Origin: Lachnospiraceae bacterium | GTDB taxonomy: Bacteria; Bacillota; Clostridia; Lachnospirales; Lachnospiraceae | DNA: 45,488 nt | Assembly (NCBI GenBank): GCA_017431345.1 | Contig: JAFRLH010000034.1 | Location: 1-45,488 of the forward strand | Direction of reading: 5' to 3' | In this document: piece after piece, positions 9,392-17,826 of the stretch | Numbering within the stretch: the first letter of the stretch is position 1 | Layout of the letters: every line of letters begins with the position of its first letter | The notes under the pieces: generated by a model | The model's database searches: none | Seen by the model: the letters and a program-made list of their open reading frames with translations, nothing else | Told to the model about the DNA's origin: nothing | Position numbers and translations under genes: made by a program

Positions 9392-10699
9392 GTGATGAAC
9401 AAAGTAAGACCAAACCCGAAAGCATTGTTTCCCATTCTTGTATTCCTGGTCCTCTATCTGGGCGGGGGCATTTATTTTGAGTACATCAGTCCGGAAGAAG
9501 GCCGGATGGGATTCTATGTAATGTCAGTAGTAGTATCCTTCGGACTGGCGCTGATCGTTGCTTTCCTGCAGAACAAGAGCCTGTCGTTCGATGAAAAAGT
9601 AAGTATCTGCGCGAAGGGCATCGGCGATGACAATATCGTCATCATGCTGTACATCTTTCTGATGGCCGGCGCATTTTCCGGCCTGGCAAAGGAAGCCGGC
9701 GGCGCAGCAAGCACCGCGAACCTGATGCTGGATATTCTTCCCGGCTCCTTTGCGATCCCCGGAATGTTCCTGATCGCATGCCTGATCTCTATGGCGATGG
9801 GTACGAGCGTGGGAACGATTTCCGTTATCGTGCCGATCGCGGCAGAGATCGCAAAGAATACGAATTTCAACATGGCTGTCATTACGGCTGCTGTTGTCGG
9901 CGGCGCTATGTTCGGAGACAACCTGTCTGTTATTTCCGATACGACGATCGCTGCGACGAGGACCCAGGGCGTGGAGATGCGGGATAAGTTCCGGACGAAT
10001 ATTAAGATCGCGATTCCCGCAGCAATCGCGACGCTGGTCATTCTTGTTATTTATACAATGAGAAATCCCGGCGCGGCACTGGAGCATTATGATTTTAATA
10101 TTTTCCTTGCGATGCCGTATTTTATCGTTCTGATCCTGGCCGTTGTCGGGCTGAACGTGTTCTTCGTGCTCGGTCTGGGAATCATTCTGTTCCTGGTGAT
10201 CGGGATTGCCGCAGGGACGATCTCATTCTCCGCTGCCTTCTCAGCGATGGGAACCGGAACAAATGGTATGTTTGAGACAATGATCGTGACCATTCTGGTG
10301 GCGTCGATCAGCTCGCTGATCAAGGCGCACGGCGGTTTTGAGGCGGTGCTTGATTTTATCAGGAGACATGCCAAAAGCGCCAGAGGCGGAAAGCTGGGCA
10401 TTTGCCTGCTTACAGCGCTGATGGATATCTCGACGGCGAACAATACCGTTGCGATCGTTATTGCAGCGCCGATCGCGAAGGATATCTCAGAAGAATACGG
10501 GATCGAACCGAAGGTGACGGCTTCGCTGCTGGATACATGCTCCTGTGTCTTCCAGGGCATCATCCCTTACGGCGCGCAGCTGCTGGTGGCGGCGAGCATC
10601 GCGCAGATCTCCAGTATTTCCATTATCCCGCATCTGTACTATCCATTCCTGCTGGCCGTGTGCATGCTGATTTCCATTCTCTTTGGCAGGAAGAAATAA
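9392..10699 (+). CDS. NhaC-family Na+/H+ antiporter-like transporter
   Basis: A 435-residue polytopic membrane protein with about 11-12 hydrophobic segments. Family-type motifs include FLMAGAFSGLAKEAGG, MAMGTSVGTISVIVPIA, GGAMFGDNLSVISDTTIAATRTQGVEMRDKFR and, near the C-terminus, DTCSCVFQGIIPYGAQLLVA. These place it with the NhaC/CitM-superfamily antiporters, which exchange Na+ for protons or, in some members, coupled organic acids. GTG at 9392 and ATG at 9395 are adjacent candidate starts behind AAAGAGAG. It stands alone between a terminator and a repeat region, so its physiological substrate cannot be read from context. Confidence 0.82.
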   Translation: MMNKVRPNPKALFPILVFLVLYLGGGIYFEYISPEEGRMGFYVMSVVVSFGLALIVAFLQNKSLSFDEKVSICAKGIGDDNIVIMLYIFLMAGAFSGLAKEAGGAASTANLMLDILPGSFAIPGMFLIACLISMAMGTSVGTISVIVPIAAEIAKNTNFNMAVITAAVVGGAMFGDNLSVISDTTIAATRTQGVEMRDKFRTNIKIAIPAAIATLVILVIYTMRNPGAALEHYDFNIFLAMPYFIVLILAVVGLNVFFVLGLGIILFLVIGIAAGTISFSAAFSAMGTGTNGMFETMIVTILVASISSLIKAHGGFEAVLDFIRRHAKSARGGKLGICLLTALMDISTANNTVAIVIAAPIAKDISEEYGIEPKVTASLLDTCSCVFQGIIPYGAQLLVAASIAQISSISIIPHLYYPFLLAVCMLISILFGRKK

Positions 10700-10718
10700 A
10701 CGTGCTGTATAAAGGAGC

Positions 10719-10758
10719 TGTCATTCTGAAGCTGCCTGCAGCTGAAGAATCCACCGCA
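10719..10758 (+). repeat. TGTCATYCTGA dispersed repeat, copy 2
   Basis: TGTCATTCTGA, a perfect AGCTGC/GCAGCT stem, then GAAGAATCCACCGC. It follows the antiporter stop by 20 nt and is followed by CGGCTTTTTG, so it may help end that transcript. Confidence 0.75.
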
Positions 10759-10806
10759 TAAAGACTTCGGCTTTTTGACAACTGATTTCTGACAAAGTGA
10801 CGCCTT

Positions 10807-10970
10807 CCCGGCATAGTATCACCGGAAACAGGGGTCGCTTCGATTGCTTCGATTACGGGACGAAACATCTGCACTCCTTCGATCAAACAAAAAAGGCGTT
10901 TGCTCTCAGTCGGCAGTTTCGCCCGAATCTGTCGCTCTGCACTCTACAGTTTCCGGCAGAACATGCCGGT
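10807..10970. repeat. structured intergenic element, copy A
   Basis: About 164 nt, related along its whole core to 31826-31999 (shared blocks such as GGAAACAGGGGTCGCT, GACGAAACATCTGCACTCC and GTCGGCAGTTTCGCC). The ends are complementary: CCGGCAT (10808-10814) with ATGCCGG (10963-10969) and CCGGAAAC (10822-10829) with GTTTCCGG (10949-10956). An inner hairpin is CAAAC (10884-10888)/GTTTG (10898-10902). Copy B has different sequences at the outer and inner stems but keeps pairing. It ends 34 nt before dctP. It may be a structured RNA, or a DNA hairpin element. Confidence 0.65.
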
Positions 10971-11004
10971 ATGACTGTCCGGTGCGGAAGAAAAGTGGGA
11001 TGGA

Positions 11005-12117
11005 ATGAAAAGAATTATTTTACTGTTTGTGGTTATGATTACTGCCTTAATGATTTGCGGGTGCGGAACGTCAGAAACGATTCAGGAAACACCTGCTCCG
11101 GAGTCTGACGCCGCTGCCGCAGAGGAGCAGTCAGCAGCGGGATCTTCGCCTGCAGCTTCCTCCTCCGACACCATCTGGCTCTCCATGGCCACCTCCGGCA
11201 ACTGGGAGGATATCGCCCGCGGCGAGATCTGGAATGAATACTGCGATAAGCTGGCGGAATGGTCCGGCGGCAAACTCCGGATCCGTTCGTATTTCAACGG
11301 CAGTCTCGGGAATGATCTGGAACTGATCGAAGGTGCGAAAGAAGGAACGCTTTCCATCATAAATTCTGTTCCTTCATACCAGATCAGTGTGGTTCCGGAG
11401 GCAGCGCTTCTGGATGTCCCGGGCCTGTTTGACAGTACAGCGGAATACAATTATTTTGTTCAGAATTACTACATGCCGACGCTGGCAGACTTCTATCTGA
11501 ATCAGGGCCTGCGGCTGCTGTCGAGCTCTGCCTTTGATTTCAGGGTGTTGACTGCAAATACGCCCGTAAAAAGTGTGAATGATCTGAAGGGCCTGAAACT
11601 CCGTACGATGGAGAATCCGTACCACATGGCTTTCTGGCAGGCGCTTGGCGCCTCGGCGATTTCCATGAACTTCAACCAGGTGAGGCTGTCGATCCAGCAG
11701 GGGATCCTGCAGGCGCAGGAGAATCCGCTAGGCTATATGGTCTCCTCGGATCTGCTGGCAGTGCAGGATCAGGTCGTGCTTACCAATCATGTTCCGATGA
11801 TCAACAATTTCCTGATGAACGAGACCCAGTATCAGGCGCTTTCGGAGGAGAACAAGGAGCTGCTTGACAGATTTTTCAGAGAAATGAATGAAGAACTGGT
11901 AAACCGCCAGCCGGATGAGAATGAGAAGCTGGTGAAGGAGCTCAGCGGAAAGGGAATCAACATTTATGATGCTGCGGAGGATATCAAAGGCGCTGTGAAA
12001 AATACGGCGCAGCCTGTCGTGATCGATATGCTTCGGAAAGATCTGGGAGAGGATATCGTAAATGATTATCTGGAGAAAGTGAAGCAGGCCAAAGAAGAGT
12101 TTGCTTCCAGGCAGTGA
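11005..12117 (+). CDS. dctP: TRAP transporter substrate-binding lipoprotein (DctP)
   Basis: A 370-residue extracytoplasmic solute receptor for a TRAP importer, which takes up carboxylates using an ion gradient. The N-terminus is a lipoprotein signal with Cys20 in ICGC, then an Ala/Ser/Glu-rich linker to about residue 52. The DctP fold follows, with LKGLKLRTMENPYH containing Arg200, the position that in this family binds the substrate carboxylate, and SIQQGILQAQENPL. It resembles the three fused binding domains of the downstream DctM in plan but is clearly diverged: it has Leu/Asn/Gln changes in the usually conserved NPTPMAFSEVYTSLQ stretch (here SAISMNFNQVRLSIQ), so its ligand may differ. dctQ follows after 185 nt with a hairpin between. 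Confidence 0.92.
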   Translation: MKRIILLFVVMITALMICGCGTSETIQETPAPESDAAAAEEQSAAGSSPAASSSDTIWLSMATSGNWEDIARGEIWNEYCDKLAEWSGGKLRIRSYFNGSLGNDLELIEGAKEGTLSIINSVPSYQISVVPEAALLDVPGLFDSTAEYNYFVQNYYMPTLADFYLNQGLRLLSSSAFDFRVLTANTPVKSVNDLKGLKLRTMENPYHMAFWQALGASAISMNFNQVRLSIQQGILQAQENPLGYMVSSDLLAVQDQVVLTNHVPMINNFLMNETQYQALSEENKELLDRFFREMNEELVNRQPDENEKLVKELSGKGINIYDAAEDIKGAVKNTAQPVVIDMLRKDLGEDIVNDYLEKVKQAKEEFASRQ

Positions 12118-12200
12118 CAGTTTTTAAAATGATGAACCATTTTTAAGGAAAAAGTGAAGGGAAGTTAGTCCTTTTAAAAGGTTTTTATTTAATCAATGTG

Positions 12201-12244
12201 AAAGAGATGCTAGTTTATATTCTAAACGGGCATCTCTTTTTTCG
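12201..12244 (+). terminator. intercistronic hairpin between dctP and dctQ
   Basis: AAAGAGATGC (12201-12210) pairs perfectly with GCATCTCTTT (12230-12239), followed by TTT. Placed inside the transporter locus it may act as a partial terminator or 3' mRNA stabiliser, giving more dctP than dctQM mRNA. I saw no clear promoter between it and dctQ. Confidence 0.65.
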
Positions 12245-12302
12245 TAGAGAAAATGCCCATCGCTATGCAACCCGTTGTATCTATATTTTAGGAGGAAAGA
12301 AG

Positions 12303-12803
12303 ATGAAGGCAATCAAATGGCTTGACGAAAACCTCGAGGAGATCATCCTGGTCATACTCTGCGGCGTCATGGCCTGCATCATGATCCTGCAGGTTATCAT
12401 GCGTTACGCATTCAGGTCTTCGCTGTCATGGTCGGAGGAACTTACCAGATTCCTGTTTATCTGGTCCGCATTCCTGTCGATCAGCTACTGCACCAGGAAA
12501 CGGCTGAACATCCAGATCACGATGCTTCTGGAAGCGCTGCCGATCCGGATCCGTTACACGCTTATGATCATTGTGGATATCGTTATGGTATGCCTGTTCG
12601 GCTACCTGACACCCGCTGCGATCAACTATCTGGGCCAGACCATTGCGAACAATCAGCTGAGTACCGCGCTGAGACTTCCCATGTCTGTGATCTATCTGGC
12701 ACCTGTTGTTGGATTTATCCTGGCAATTATCCGTCACCTGCAGTCGATCGCTTACGATGTAAGTGAAATGAAGAAGGCTCTCGCTGAGGAAGCCGCGAAG
12801 TAA
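12303..12803 (+). CDS. dctQ: TRAP transporter small membrane subunit (DctQ)
   Basis: A 166-residue protein with four hydrophobic segments and the DctQ family pattern: an amphipathic start (MKAIKWLDENLEEIILV), ILQVIMRYAF, the signature LSWSEELTRFLFIWSAFLSISYCTRK and a final LAPVVGFILAIIRHLQSI. It forms the membrane complex with DctM. The ATG at 12303 follows TAGGAGGAAAGAAG, an excellent ribosome binding site; an in-frame upstream GTG at 12198 lies in the hairpin and is not credible. The large subunit begins 18 nt after its stop. Confidence 0.93.
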   Translation: MKAIKWLDENLEEIILVILCGVMACIMILQVIMRYAFRSSLSWSEELTRFLFIWSAFLSISYCTRKRLNIQITMLLEALPIRIRYTLMIIVDIVMVCLFGYLTPAAINYLGQTIANNQLSTALRLPMSVIYLAPVVGFILAIIRHLQSIAYDVSEMKKALAEEAAK

Positions 12804-12821
12804 GAAAGGAGGAACGAACAT

Positions 12822-15800
12822 ATGTCACCGGCATTATTATTTGTCATCTTTGTCATCTGTCTGTTCGCGTCCATTCCGGTATCCGGTTCCATGGCAATCG
12901 CCTCTCTGGCCCCCGGCCTTATGGGTGTGGATTCGATCACAGCGATCAGCTTTATCCGTAACTGCGTGGAGGGTGTCAACAGCTTCTCGCTGCTGGCGAT
13001 CCCGATGTTCATTCTGTCCGGTATCGTAATGGCCCGCGGCGGCGTTTCCCGTAAGCTGTTCGATTTCTTCACCTACTTTATTGGTAAGATCCCCGGCGGT
13101 ATGCCCTGCGCGGTTATCGTGACCTGCCTGTTTTACGGCGCTATTTCCGGTTCCGCGCCCGCTACTGTTGCGGCTGTCGGTTCCATGACCATCCCGATCC
13201 TGCTGAACCTCGGCTACACCAGAGAATTCACGGTATCGACTGTCTGCGTTGCCGGTTCCCTCGGCGTTATCATCCCGCCTTCGATCCCGATGGTTCTGTA
13301 CTGCATGGCCAACTCGGAAGCGTCCGTCGGTAAGATGTTCACTGCAGGTATCCTTCCCGGATTCCTGATCGCAGGCTGCCTGATGGTTTACGCAGTATTC
13401 TACTGTCTGAGACACGGCGAGGATAAGGAGCGGATCAACAAGGAAGTTTCCACGCTTCGTCAGAGAGGCTTTGTGAAGGTCTTTTTCACCAGCTTCTGGG
13501 CACTGCTTTCCCCCGTTATCATCCTCGGTTCCATTTACGGCGGTATCGCTTCTCCTACAGAAGCCGCTACCATTTCCGTTTTCTATGCACTGATCGTCGG
13601 TCTGTTCATCTATCGTACCCTGAAGGTGAAGGATATTCCCGCGATCCTGCAGGAGACCGTCCAGACATACGGACCGCTGCTGTTCGTGCTCGGTGCTGCT
13701 GCTGCATTCGCGAAGGTCATGGCTATGCTGCAGATCCCTGCTATGGTCAGCGACTTCATGATCGCTACCTTCCATTCGAAATTCATGATCCTGCTGATCG
13801 TGAACATCTTCCTGTTCTTTGTCGGTATGGTCATGGACGGCGGTCCCGCGATCCTGCTGCTGACCCCCATCCTGTGGCCCATTGTGAAGGCTGTCGGCAT
13901 AAACGAGATCCACTTCGGTATCATGATGATCGTCAACCTGGCAATCGGTTTCGTTACACCTCCGATCGGAATCAACCTTTTCGTTGCCAGCCGTGTCGGC
14001 GAACTGCCGGTCATGACGGTCGCAAAGAACGTTATGCCTTATATCTGCCTGTTCGTTGTCGCGCTGGTAGCGATCATCAGCTTCCCCGGCATTTCTCTGA
14101 CACTCGTGGGAGGTTCTGCATCCGGTACTGTTCAGACAGCGTCCGGCGGAGCGGAAGGCGTGGAAGCGATCGAAGCGGAATACAGTACGGACAATCTGGA
14201 GAAACTGGATATTGCTGCTGACAATATCGGCGAATACAACTGGTTCCTCGGCACCGATTCTTCGGAAGATACCGTTACCCAGCTGTATGCGCAGAAGTTC
14301 GCAGAACTCGTAAATTACTATTCCGACGGCAAGATGACCATTACGGTCCAGGCCAACGGAACGCTCGGATCCGACAATGCACTTTGTGAATCCGTAAAGA
14401 CCCAGGACGGCGTGAACTTCGTTGTTCAGACGACCGCGCCCGAAGTGAACTTTATCCCTGAACTGGCTGTATTCGATGCGGCCTGCGTATATGGAGATAT
14501 CTCCGAAGTACGTATGGCGCTGGATGATGCCGAATTCATGGAGACCATCAACGGACTGTATGCAAACGGCGGCTACAAGCTCCTTGGCTTTGCGGATCAG
14601 AACTTCCGTGAACTGTCCACGAACGTGGAAGTATCCACCATGGCTGACCTGAAGGGGCAGAAGATCCGTACGATGGAGAACGACAACCATCTGAAATTCT
14701 GGAGTTCCTGCGGCGCGAATCCTACCCCTATGGCCTTCTCCGAGGTCTACACCTCCCTGCAGAACGGCACCATCGACGGCCAGGAGAACCCTTACGAAGT
14801 TATTGTTGGAAACAAACTGTATGAAGTACAGAAGTACGTTGTTACCACCAACCACCTGCCCCATATCCTTGCGCTGATCACCGGCAACGGTCTGTATGAC
14901 AGCCTGAACGATGATGAAAAGGCTGTTATCGATGCGGCTGTTGACAAGGCGAAGGCTTATGCCCGTAAGCAGGCTGATGCCCGTGCCGGAGAGCGTATCG
15001 AAGCGATCGAAGCCGGCGGCTCCACCGTCCTTCCGTTCAACCAGTCTCTGTTCACGGAGATGCAGGAAGCTGCACAGGATGAATGGGATCAGATCAAGGG
15101 TATCTGCGGAGAAGATCTGTTCAATGCCTACACCCAGTACATGGGTCAGGGCGGCAGCGGCGTAGTCTATGCGGCACCTGAAGTGAACCTTGACAATATC
15201 GGCGAGTACAGCTGGTTCCTCGGCACCGATTCTTCCGAAGATACCGTGACCCAGCTTTATGCCGTGAAGTTCTCCGAACTCGTAAATGAGTACTCCGGCG
15301 GCAAGATGAACATTGTTGTCCAGGCGAATGGAACGCTCGGCTCCGATAATGCGCTCTGCGAATCCGTAAAGGCACAGGACGGCGTGAACTTCGTTGTTCA
15401 GACGACTGCACCCGAAGTCAACTTCATCCCTGAGCTTGCTGTATTCGATGCAGCCTGCGTCTACGGCGACATCGCCGACGTCAGAACTGCTCTTGATGAT
15501 GATACCTTCATGAATACGATCAACGGCCTGTACGAGAAGTCCGGCTACAAGCTCCTTGGCTTTGCCGACCAGAACTTCCGTGAGCTGTCCACAAATGTGG
15601 AAGTAAGCACGCTTGCCGACCTGAAGGGACAGAAGATCCGTACGATGGAGAACGACAACCATCTGAAATTCTGGAGCAGCTGCGGAGCGAATCCTACCCC
15701 GATGGCCTTCTCCGAAGTCTACACCTCCCTGCAGAACGGCACGATCGACGGTCAGGAGAACCCTTACGAAGTTATCGTGGGAAACAAGCTCTATGAAGTT

Positions 15801-17054
15801 CAGAAGTACGTTGTTACCACGAACCATCTGCCTCATATCCTTGCGCTGATCACCGGTGCGGATATGTACAACAACCTGAATGATGATGAAAAGGCTGTCA
15901 TCGACGCAGCTGTCATGCAGGCGAAGGCTTATGCCCGTGAGCAGGCTGACTCCCGTGCGGGTGACCGTATCGCAGCGATCGAAGCGGGCGGCTCCACAGT
16001 CCTTCCTTTCAATGCGGATCTGTTCGCAGAGATGCAGGCTGCCGCGCAGGATGAGTGGGAGCAGATCAAGGGTGTCTGCGGAGAAGACCTGTTCAACGCT
16101 TATACCAAGTACATGGTCAATATCAATACAGAGAACGTCGGCGAATACCAGTGGTTCCTGGGAACAGATTCTTCCGAGGATACTGTTACGCAGCTGTATG
16201 CACAGCGTTTTGCAGAACTGGTGAACCAGTACTCTGACGGCAAGATGAACATCGTTATCCAGGCGAACGGAACACTCGGCTCCGATAATGCTCTGTGCGA
16301 ATCCGTAAAAGCGCAGGACGGCGTGAACTTCGTTGTTCAGACGACTGCACCCGAAGTCAACTTCATCCCTCAGCTGGCTGTCTTTGATACCGCCTGCGTA
16401 TACAGCGATATCAATGATGTCCGCAACGCGCTTGATGATATGGAGTTCATGAATACAGTCTCCGGTCTGTATGAGAGCGCCGGCTACAAGCTGATGGGAT
16501 TTGCGGATCAGAACTTCCGTGAGCTGTCCACAAATGTGGAAGTCAAGACGCTTGCTGACCTGAAGGGCCAGAAGATCCGTACCATGGAAAACGACAACCA
16601 CCTTAAATTCTGGAGCGGCTGCGGTGCCAATCCTACCCCGATGGCCTTCTCTGAGGTCTATACCTCCCTGCAGAACGGCACGATCGACGGCCAGGAGAAC
16701 CCTTACGAAGTAATCGTAGGAAACAAGCTCTATGAAGTACAGAAGTATGTTGTTACCACGAACCATCTGCCGCATATCCTTGCGCTGATCACCGGTGCGG
16801 ATATGTACAACAACCTGAATGACGACGAGAAGGCTGTTCTGGATGCGGCAGTACTTCGTGCAAAGGCGTATGCCCGCGAGCAGGCTGACTCCCGTGCGGC
16901 AGCCCGTATCGCAGCGATCGAAGCCGGCGGCTCCACCGTTCTTCCTCTGAATCCCGATCTGTTCGCGGAGATGCAGGAGGCGGCACAGGCTGAATGGGAT
17001 CAGATCAGAGCTGCAGTTGGCGACGAACTGTTCAATGCTTATACCCAGCAGTGA
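12822..17054 (+). CDS. dctM: TRAP large permease fused to three DctP domains
   Basis: A 1410-residue fusion. Residues 1-430 are a complete DctM permease (IPMFILSGIVMARGG, ISGSAPATVAAVGSMTIP, LGVIIPPSIPMVLYCM, GGIASPTEAATISVFYALIVG, VTPPIGINLFVASRV), ending where DctM proteins normally stop (ISFPGISLTLVGG). A flexible Ser/Gly/Ala/Glu linker (431-466) leads to three tandem DctP domains starting near 467, 791 and 1104 (about 324, 313 and 307 residues). Each has FLGTDSSEDTVTQLY, the carboxylate-binding Arg in KIRTMEN (616, 940, 1253) and DGQENPYEV. The domains are roughly 88% identical by eye and have no signal peptides of their own. One unbroken frame spans the gene, with AGAAAGGAGG before the ATG. 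The arrangement implies permanent tethering of receptors, if the permease C-terminus is outside the cell. Confidence 0.93.
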   Translation: MSPALLFVIFVICLFASIPVSGSMAIASLAPGLMGVDSITAISFIRNCVEGVNSFSLLAIPMFILSGIVMARGGVSRKLFDFFTYFIGKIPGGMPCAVIVTCLFYGAISGSAPATVAAVGSMTIPILLNLGYTREFTVSTVCVAGSLGVIIPPSIPMVLYCMANSEASVGKMFTAGILPGFLIAGCLMVYAVFYCLRHGEDKERINKEVSTLRQRGFVKVFFTSFWALLSPVIILGSIYGGIASPTEAATISVFYALIVGLFIYRTLKVKDIPAILQETVQTYGPLLFVLGAAAAFAKVMAMLQIPAMVSDFMIATFHSKFMILLIVNIFLFFVGMVMDGGPAILLLTPILWPIVKAVGINEIHFGIMMIVNLAIGFVTPPIGINLFVASRVGELPVMTVAKNVMPYICLFVVALVAIISFPGISLTLVGGSASGTVQTASGGAEGVEAIEAEYSTDNLEKLDIAADNIGEYNWFLGTDSSEDTVTQLYAQKFAELVNYYSDGKMTITVQANGTLGSDNALCESVKTQDGVNFVVQTTAPEVNFIPELAVFDAACVYGDISEVRMALDDAEFMETINGLYANGGYKLLGFADQNFRELSTNVEVSTMADLKGQKIRTMENDNHLKFWSSCGANPTPMAFSEVYTSLQNGTIDGQENPYEVIVGNKLYEVQKYVVTTNHLPHILALITGNGLYDSLNDDEKAVIDAAVDKAKAYARKQADARAGERIEAIEAGGSTVLPFNQSLFTEMQEAAQDEWDQIKGICGEDLFNAYTQYMGQGGSGVVYAAPEVNLDNIGEYSWFLGTDSSEDTVTQLYAVKFSELVNEYSGGKMNIVVQANGTLGSDNALCESVKAQDGVNFVVQTTAPEVNFIPELAVFDAACVYGDIADVRTALDDDTFMNTINGLYEKSGYKLLGFADQNFRELSTNVEVSTLADLKGQKIRTMENDNHLKFWSSCGANPTPMAFSEVYTSLQNGTIDGQENPYEVIVGNKLYEVQKYVVTTNHLPHILALITGADMYNNLNDDEKAVIDAAVMQAKAYAREQADSRAGDRIAAIEAGGSTVLPFNADLFAEMQAAAQDEWEQIKGVCGEDLFNAYTKYMVNINTENVGEYQWFLGTDSSEDTVTQLYAQRFAELVNQYSDGKMNIVIQANGTLGSDNALCESVKAQDGVNFVVQTTAPEVNFIPQLAVFDTACVYSDINDVRNALDDMEFMNTVSGLYESAGYKLMGFADQNFRELSTNVEVKTLADLKGQKIRTMENDNHLKFWSGCGANPTPMAFSEVYTSLQNGTIDGQENPYEVIVGNKLYEVQKYVVTTNHLPHILALITGADMYNNLNDDEKAVLDAAVLRAKAYAREQADSRAAARIAAIEAGGSTVLPLNPDLFAEMQEAAQAEWDQIRAAVGDELFNAYTQQ
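14220..15140 (+). repeat. fused DctP domain, tandem copy 1
   Basis: Residues 467-773 of the fusion, from DNIGEYNWF to LFNAYTQYM. A Gly/Ser linker (MGQGGSGVVYAAPEVNL) joins it to copy 2. It differs from copy 2 at roughly 36 of 303 positions by eye count, mostly surface-type residues. Confidence 0.88.
15192..16116 (+). repeat. fused DctP domain, tandem copy 2
   Basis: Residues 791-1098, from DNIGEYSWF to LFNAYTKYM, joined to copy 3 by the very short linker VNINT. The block from GFADQNFREL to HILALITG is almost invariant among the three copies at protein level while the DNA shows scattered silent changes. Confidence 0.88.
16131..17051 (+). repeat. fused DctP domain, tandem copy 3
   Basis: Residues 1104-1410, from ENVGEYQWF to LFNAYTQQ, ending at the stop codon. 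It keeps Arg1253 and the NPTPMAFSEVY segment. Its last helix (IRAAVGDELFNAY) is the most diverged part compared with copies 1 and 2 (IKGICGEDLFNAY). Confidence 0.88.
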
Positions 17055-17080
17055 TCTGGAAGCAGCATAATGGTTCCTGA

Positions 17081-17108
17081 AGCCCGGAGCATCCGCTCCG
17101 GGCTTTTT
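17081..17108 (+). terminator. TRAP operon terminator
   Basis: AGCCCGGAGC (17081-17090) pairs perfectly with GCTCCGGGCT (17095-17104) around ATCC, followed by TTTT. It lies 27 nt after the fusion gene's stop. Confidence 0.9.
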
Positions 17109-17277
17109 CAGAAGGAATAAAGGGTATTTTTCTTTCGGTAAATCGGGAAAGTATTGCGCAGAACAAGCCAGAGAAACTTTTCAGATGAAATAGTATGGCG
17201 GAAAAGTATCTAATCATCGACAAATGTGGTATTATAAATATCGGATATACTGCCCCGGAGAGGGAGGGACTTTGTGA

Positions 17278-17808
17278 ATGAATATTAAGAGACCGGAATA
17301 CGGATTGAGTGAAAAATATCTTGCAAGGCTCAGGAAGGATACCATCCTGAATCTGCTGATCATCTTTATGTTCTGGCTGGTCTTCAATGTCCTTTTCAAG
17401 GATCATCCGAAATACGGCATCATCAAAGTGCTCTTTGTGTTTGTTTTCCTGGCAATCGCAGTTGCCGTGACTATAATGAATGCAAAGAGAGTGAGAAAAG
17501 CGGAAACGATCGGTTTCACACTCACGAAGGACGCTCTGCTTTATTGTGACGGAAAGAAGACCGCGGCCTATCCCTGGCATCATTTTGAGAAGGTCACAGT
17601 CAATGAGAACAGGATCTCCATGCCGTTCCCGTATGAATTTCATACCAAAGAAGGCATGTTCCTGGTGCACAGGCAGCTGGATCGGCCGGAAAAGGTGCTG
17701 ATGGAGATCATCAAGCGCGCCAGGCCGTATGCGCAGATCGATGAGAAGATCCCGGAGGTCATCAAGGAAGATGACAACTGGGTTAAGGGACTTGGAAGAA
17801 TGCTGTGA
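17278..17808 (+). CDS. small membrane protein, YcxB-like
   Basis: A 176-residue protein with a short charged N-terminus, two adjacent transmembrane segments (about 22-40 and 47-66) and a soluble C-terminal part of about 100 residues containing GFTLTKDALLYCDGKKTAAYPWHHFEKVTVNENRI-like beta strands. That plan (two helices then a small PH-like beta domain) resembles YcxB-like/bacterial PH domain proteins of unknown role; the match is by pattern only. GGAGGGAC precedes the ATG. The AraC-type regulator gene begins about 67 nt downstream across a dispersed repeat, so the two may share a transcript. Confidence 0.7.
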   Translation: MNIKRPEYGLSEKYLARLRKDTILNLLIIFMFWLVFNVLFKDHPKYGIIKVLFVFVFLAIAVAVTIMNAKRVRKAETIGFTLTKDALLYCDGKKTAAYPWHHFEKVTVNENRISMPFPYEFHTKEGMFLVHRQLDRPEKVLMEIIKRARPYAQIDEKIPEVIKEDDNWVKGLGRML

Positions 17809-17826
17809 CCGCAGCCGGGAGAGTAT

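Noticed and set aside
10797-11108. Short frames through the intergenic element (also 31756-32046)
   Set aside because: The two copies do not conserve a reading frame, but they do conserve base pairing, so a structured nucleic acid explains them better than a peptide.
12837-16775. A 1312-codon open frame antisense to the TRAP fusion gene
   Set aside because: It mirrors the repeated coding sequence on the plus strand, has no ribosome binding site and its repeats are just the reverse of the DctP copies. Codon bias of the real gene explains the lack of stops.
12822-17054. Possibility that the triple repeat is an assembly error
   Set aside because: The copies differ by many synonymous and amino-acid changes and have different linkers, which a mis-assembled single copy would not show. 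Long reads would settle it.
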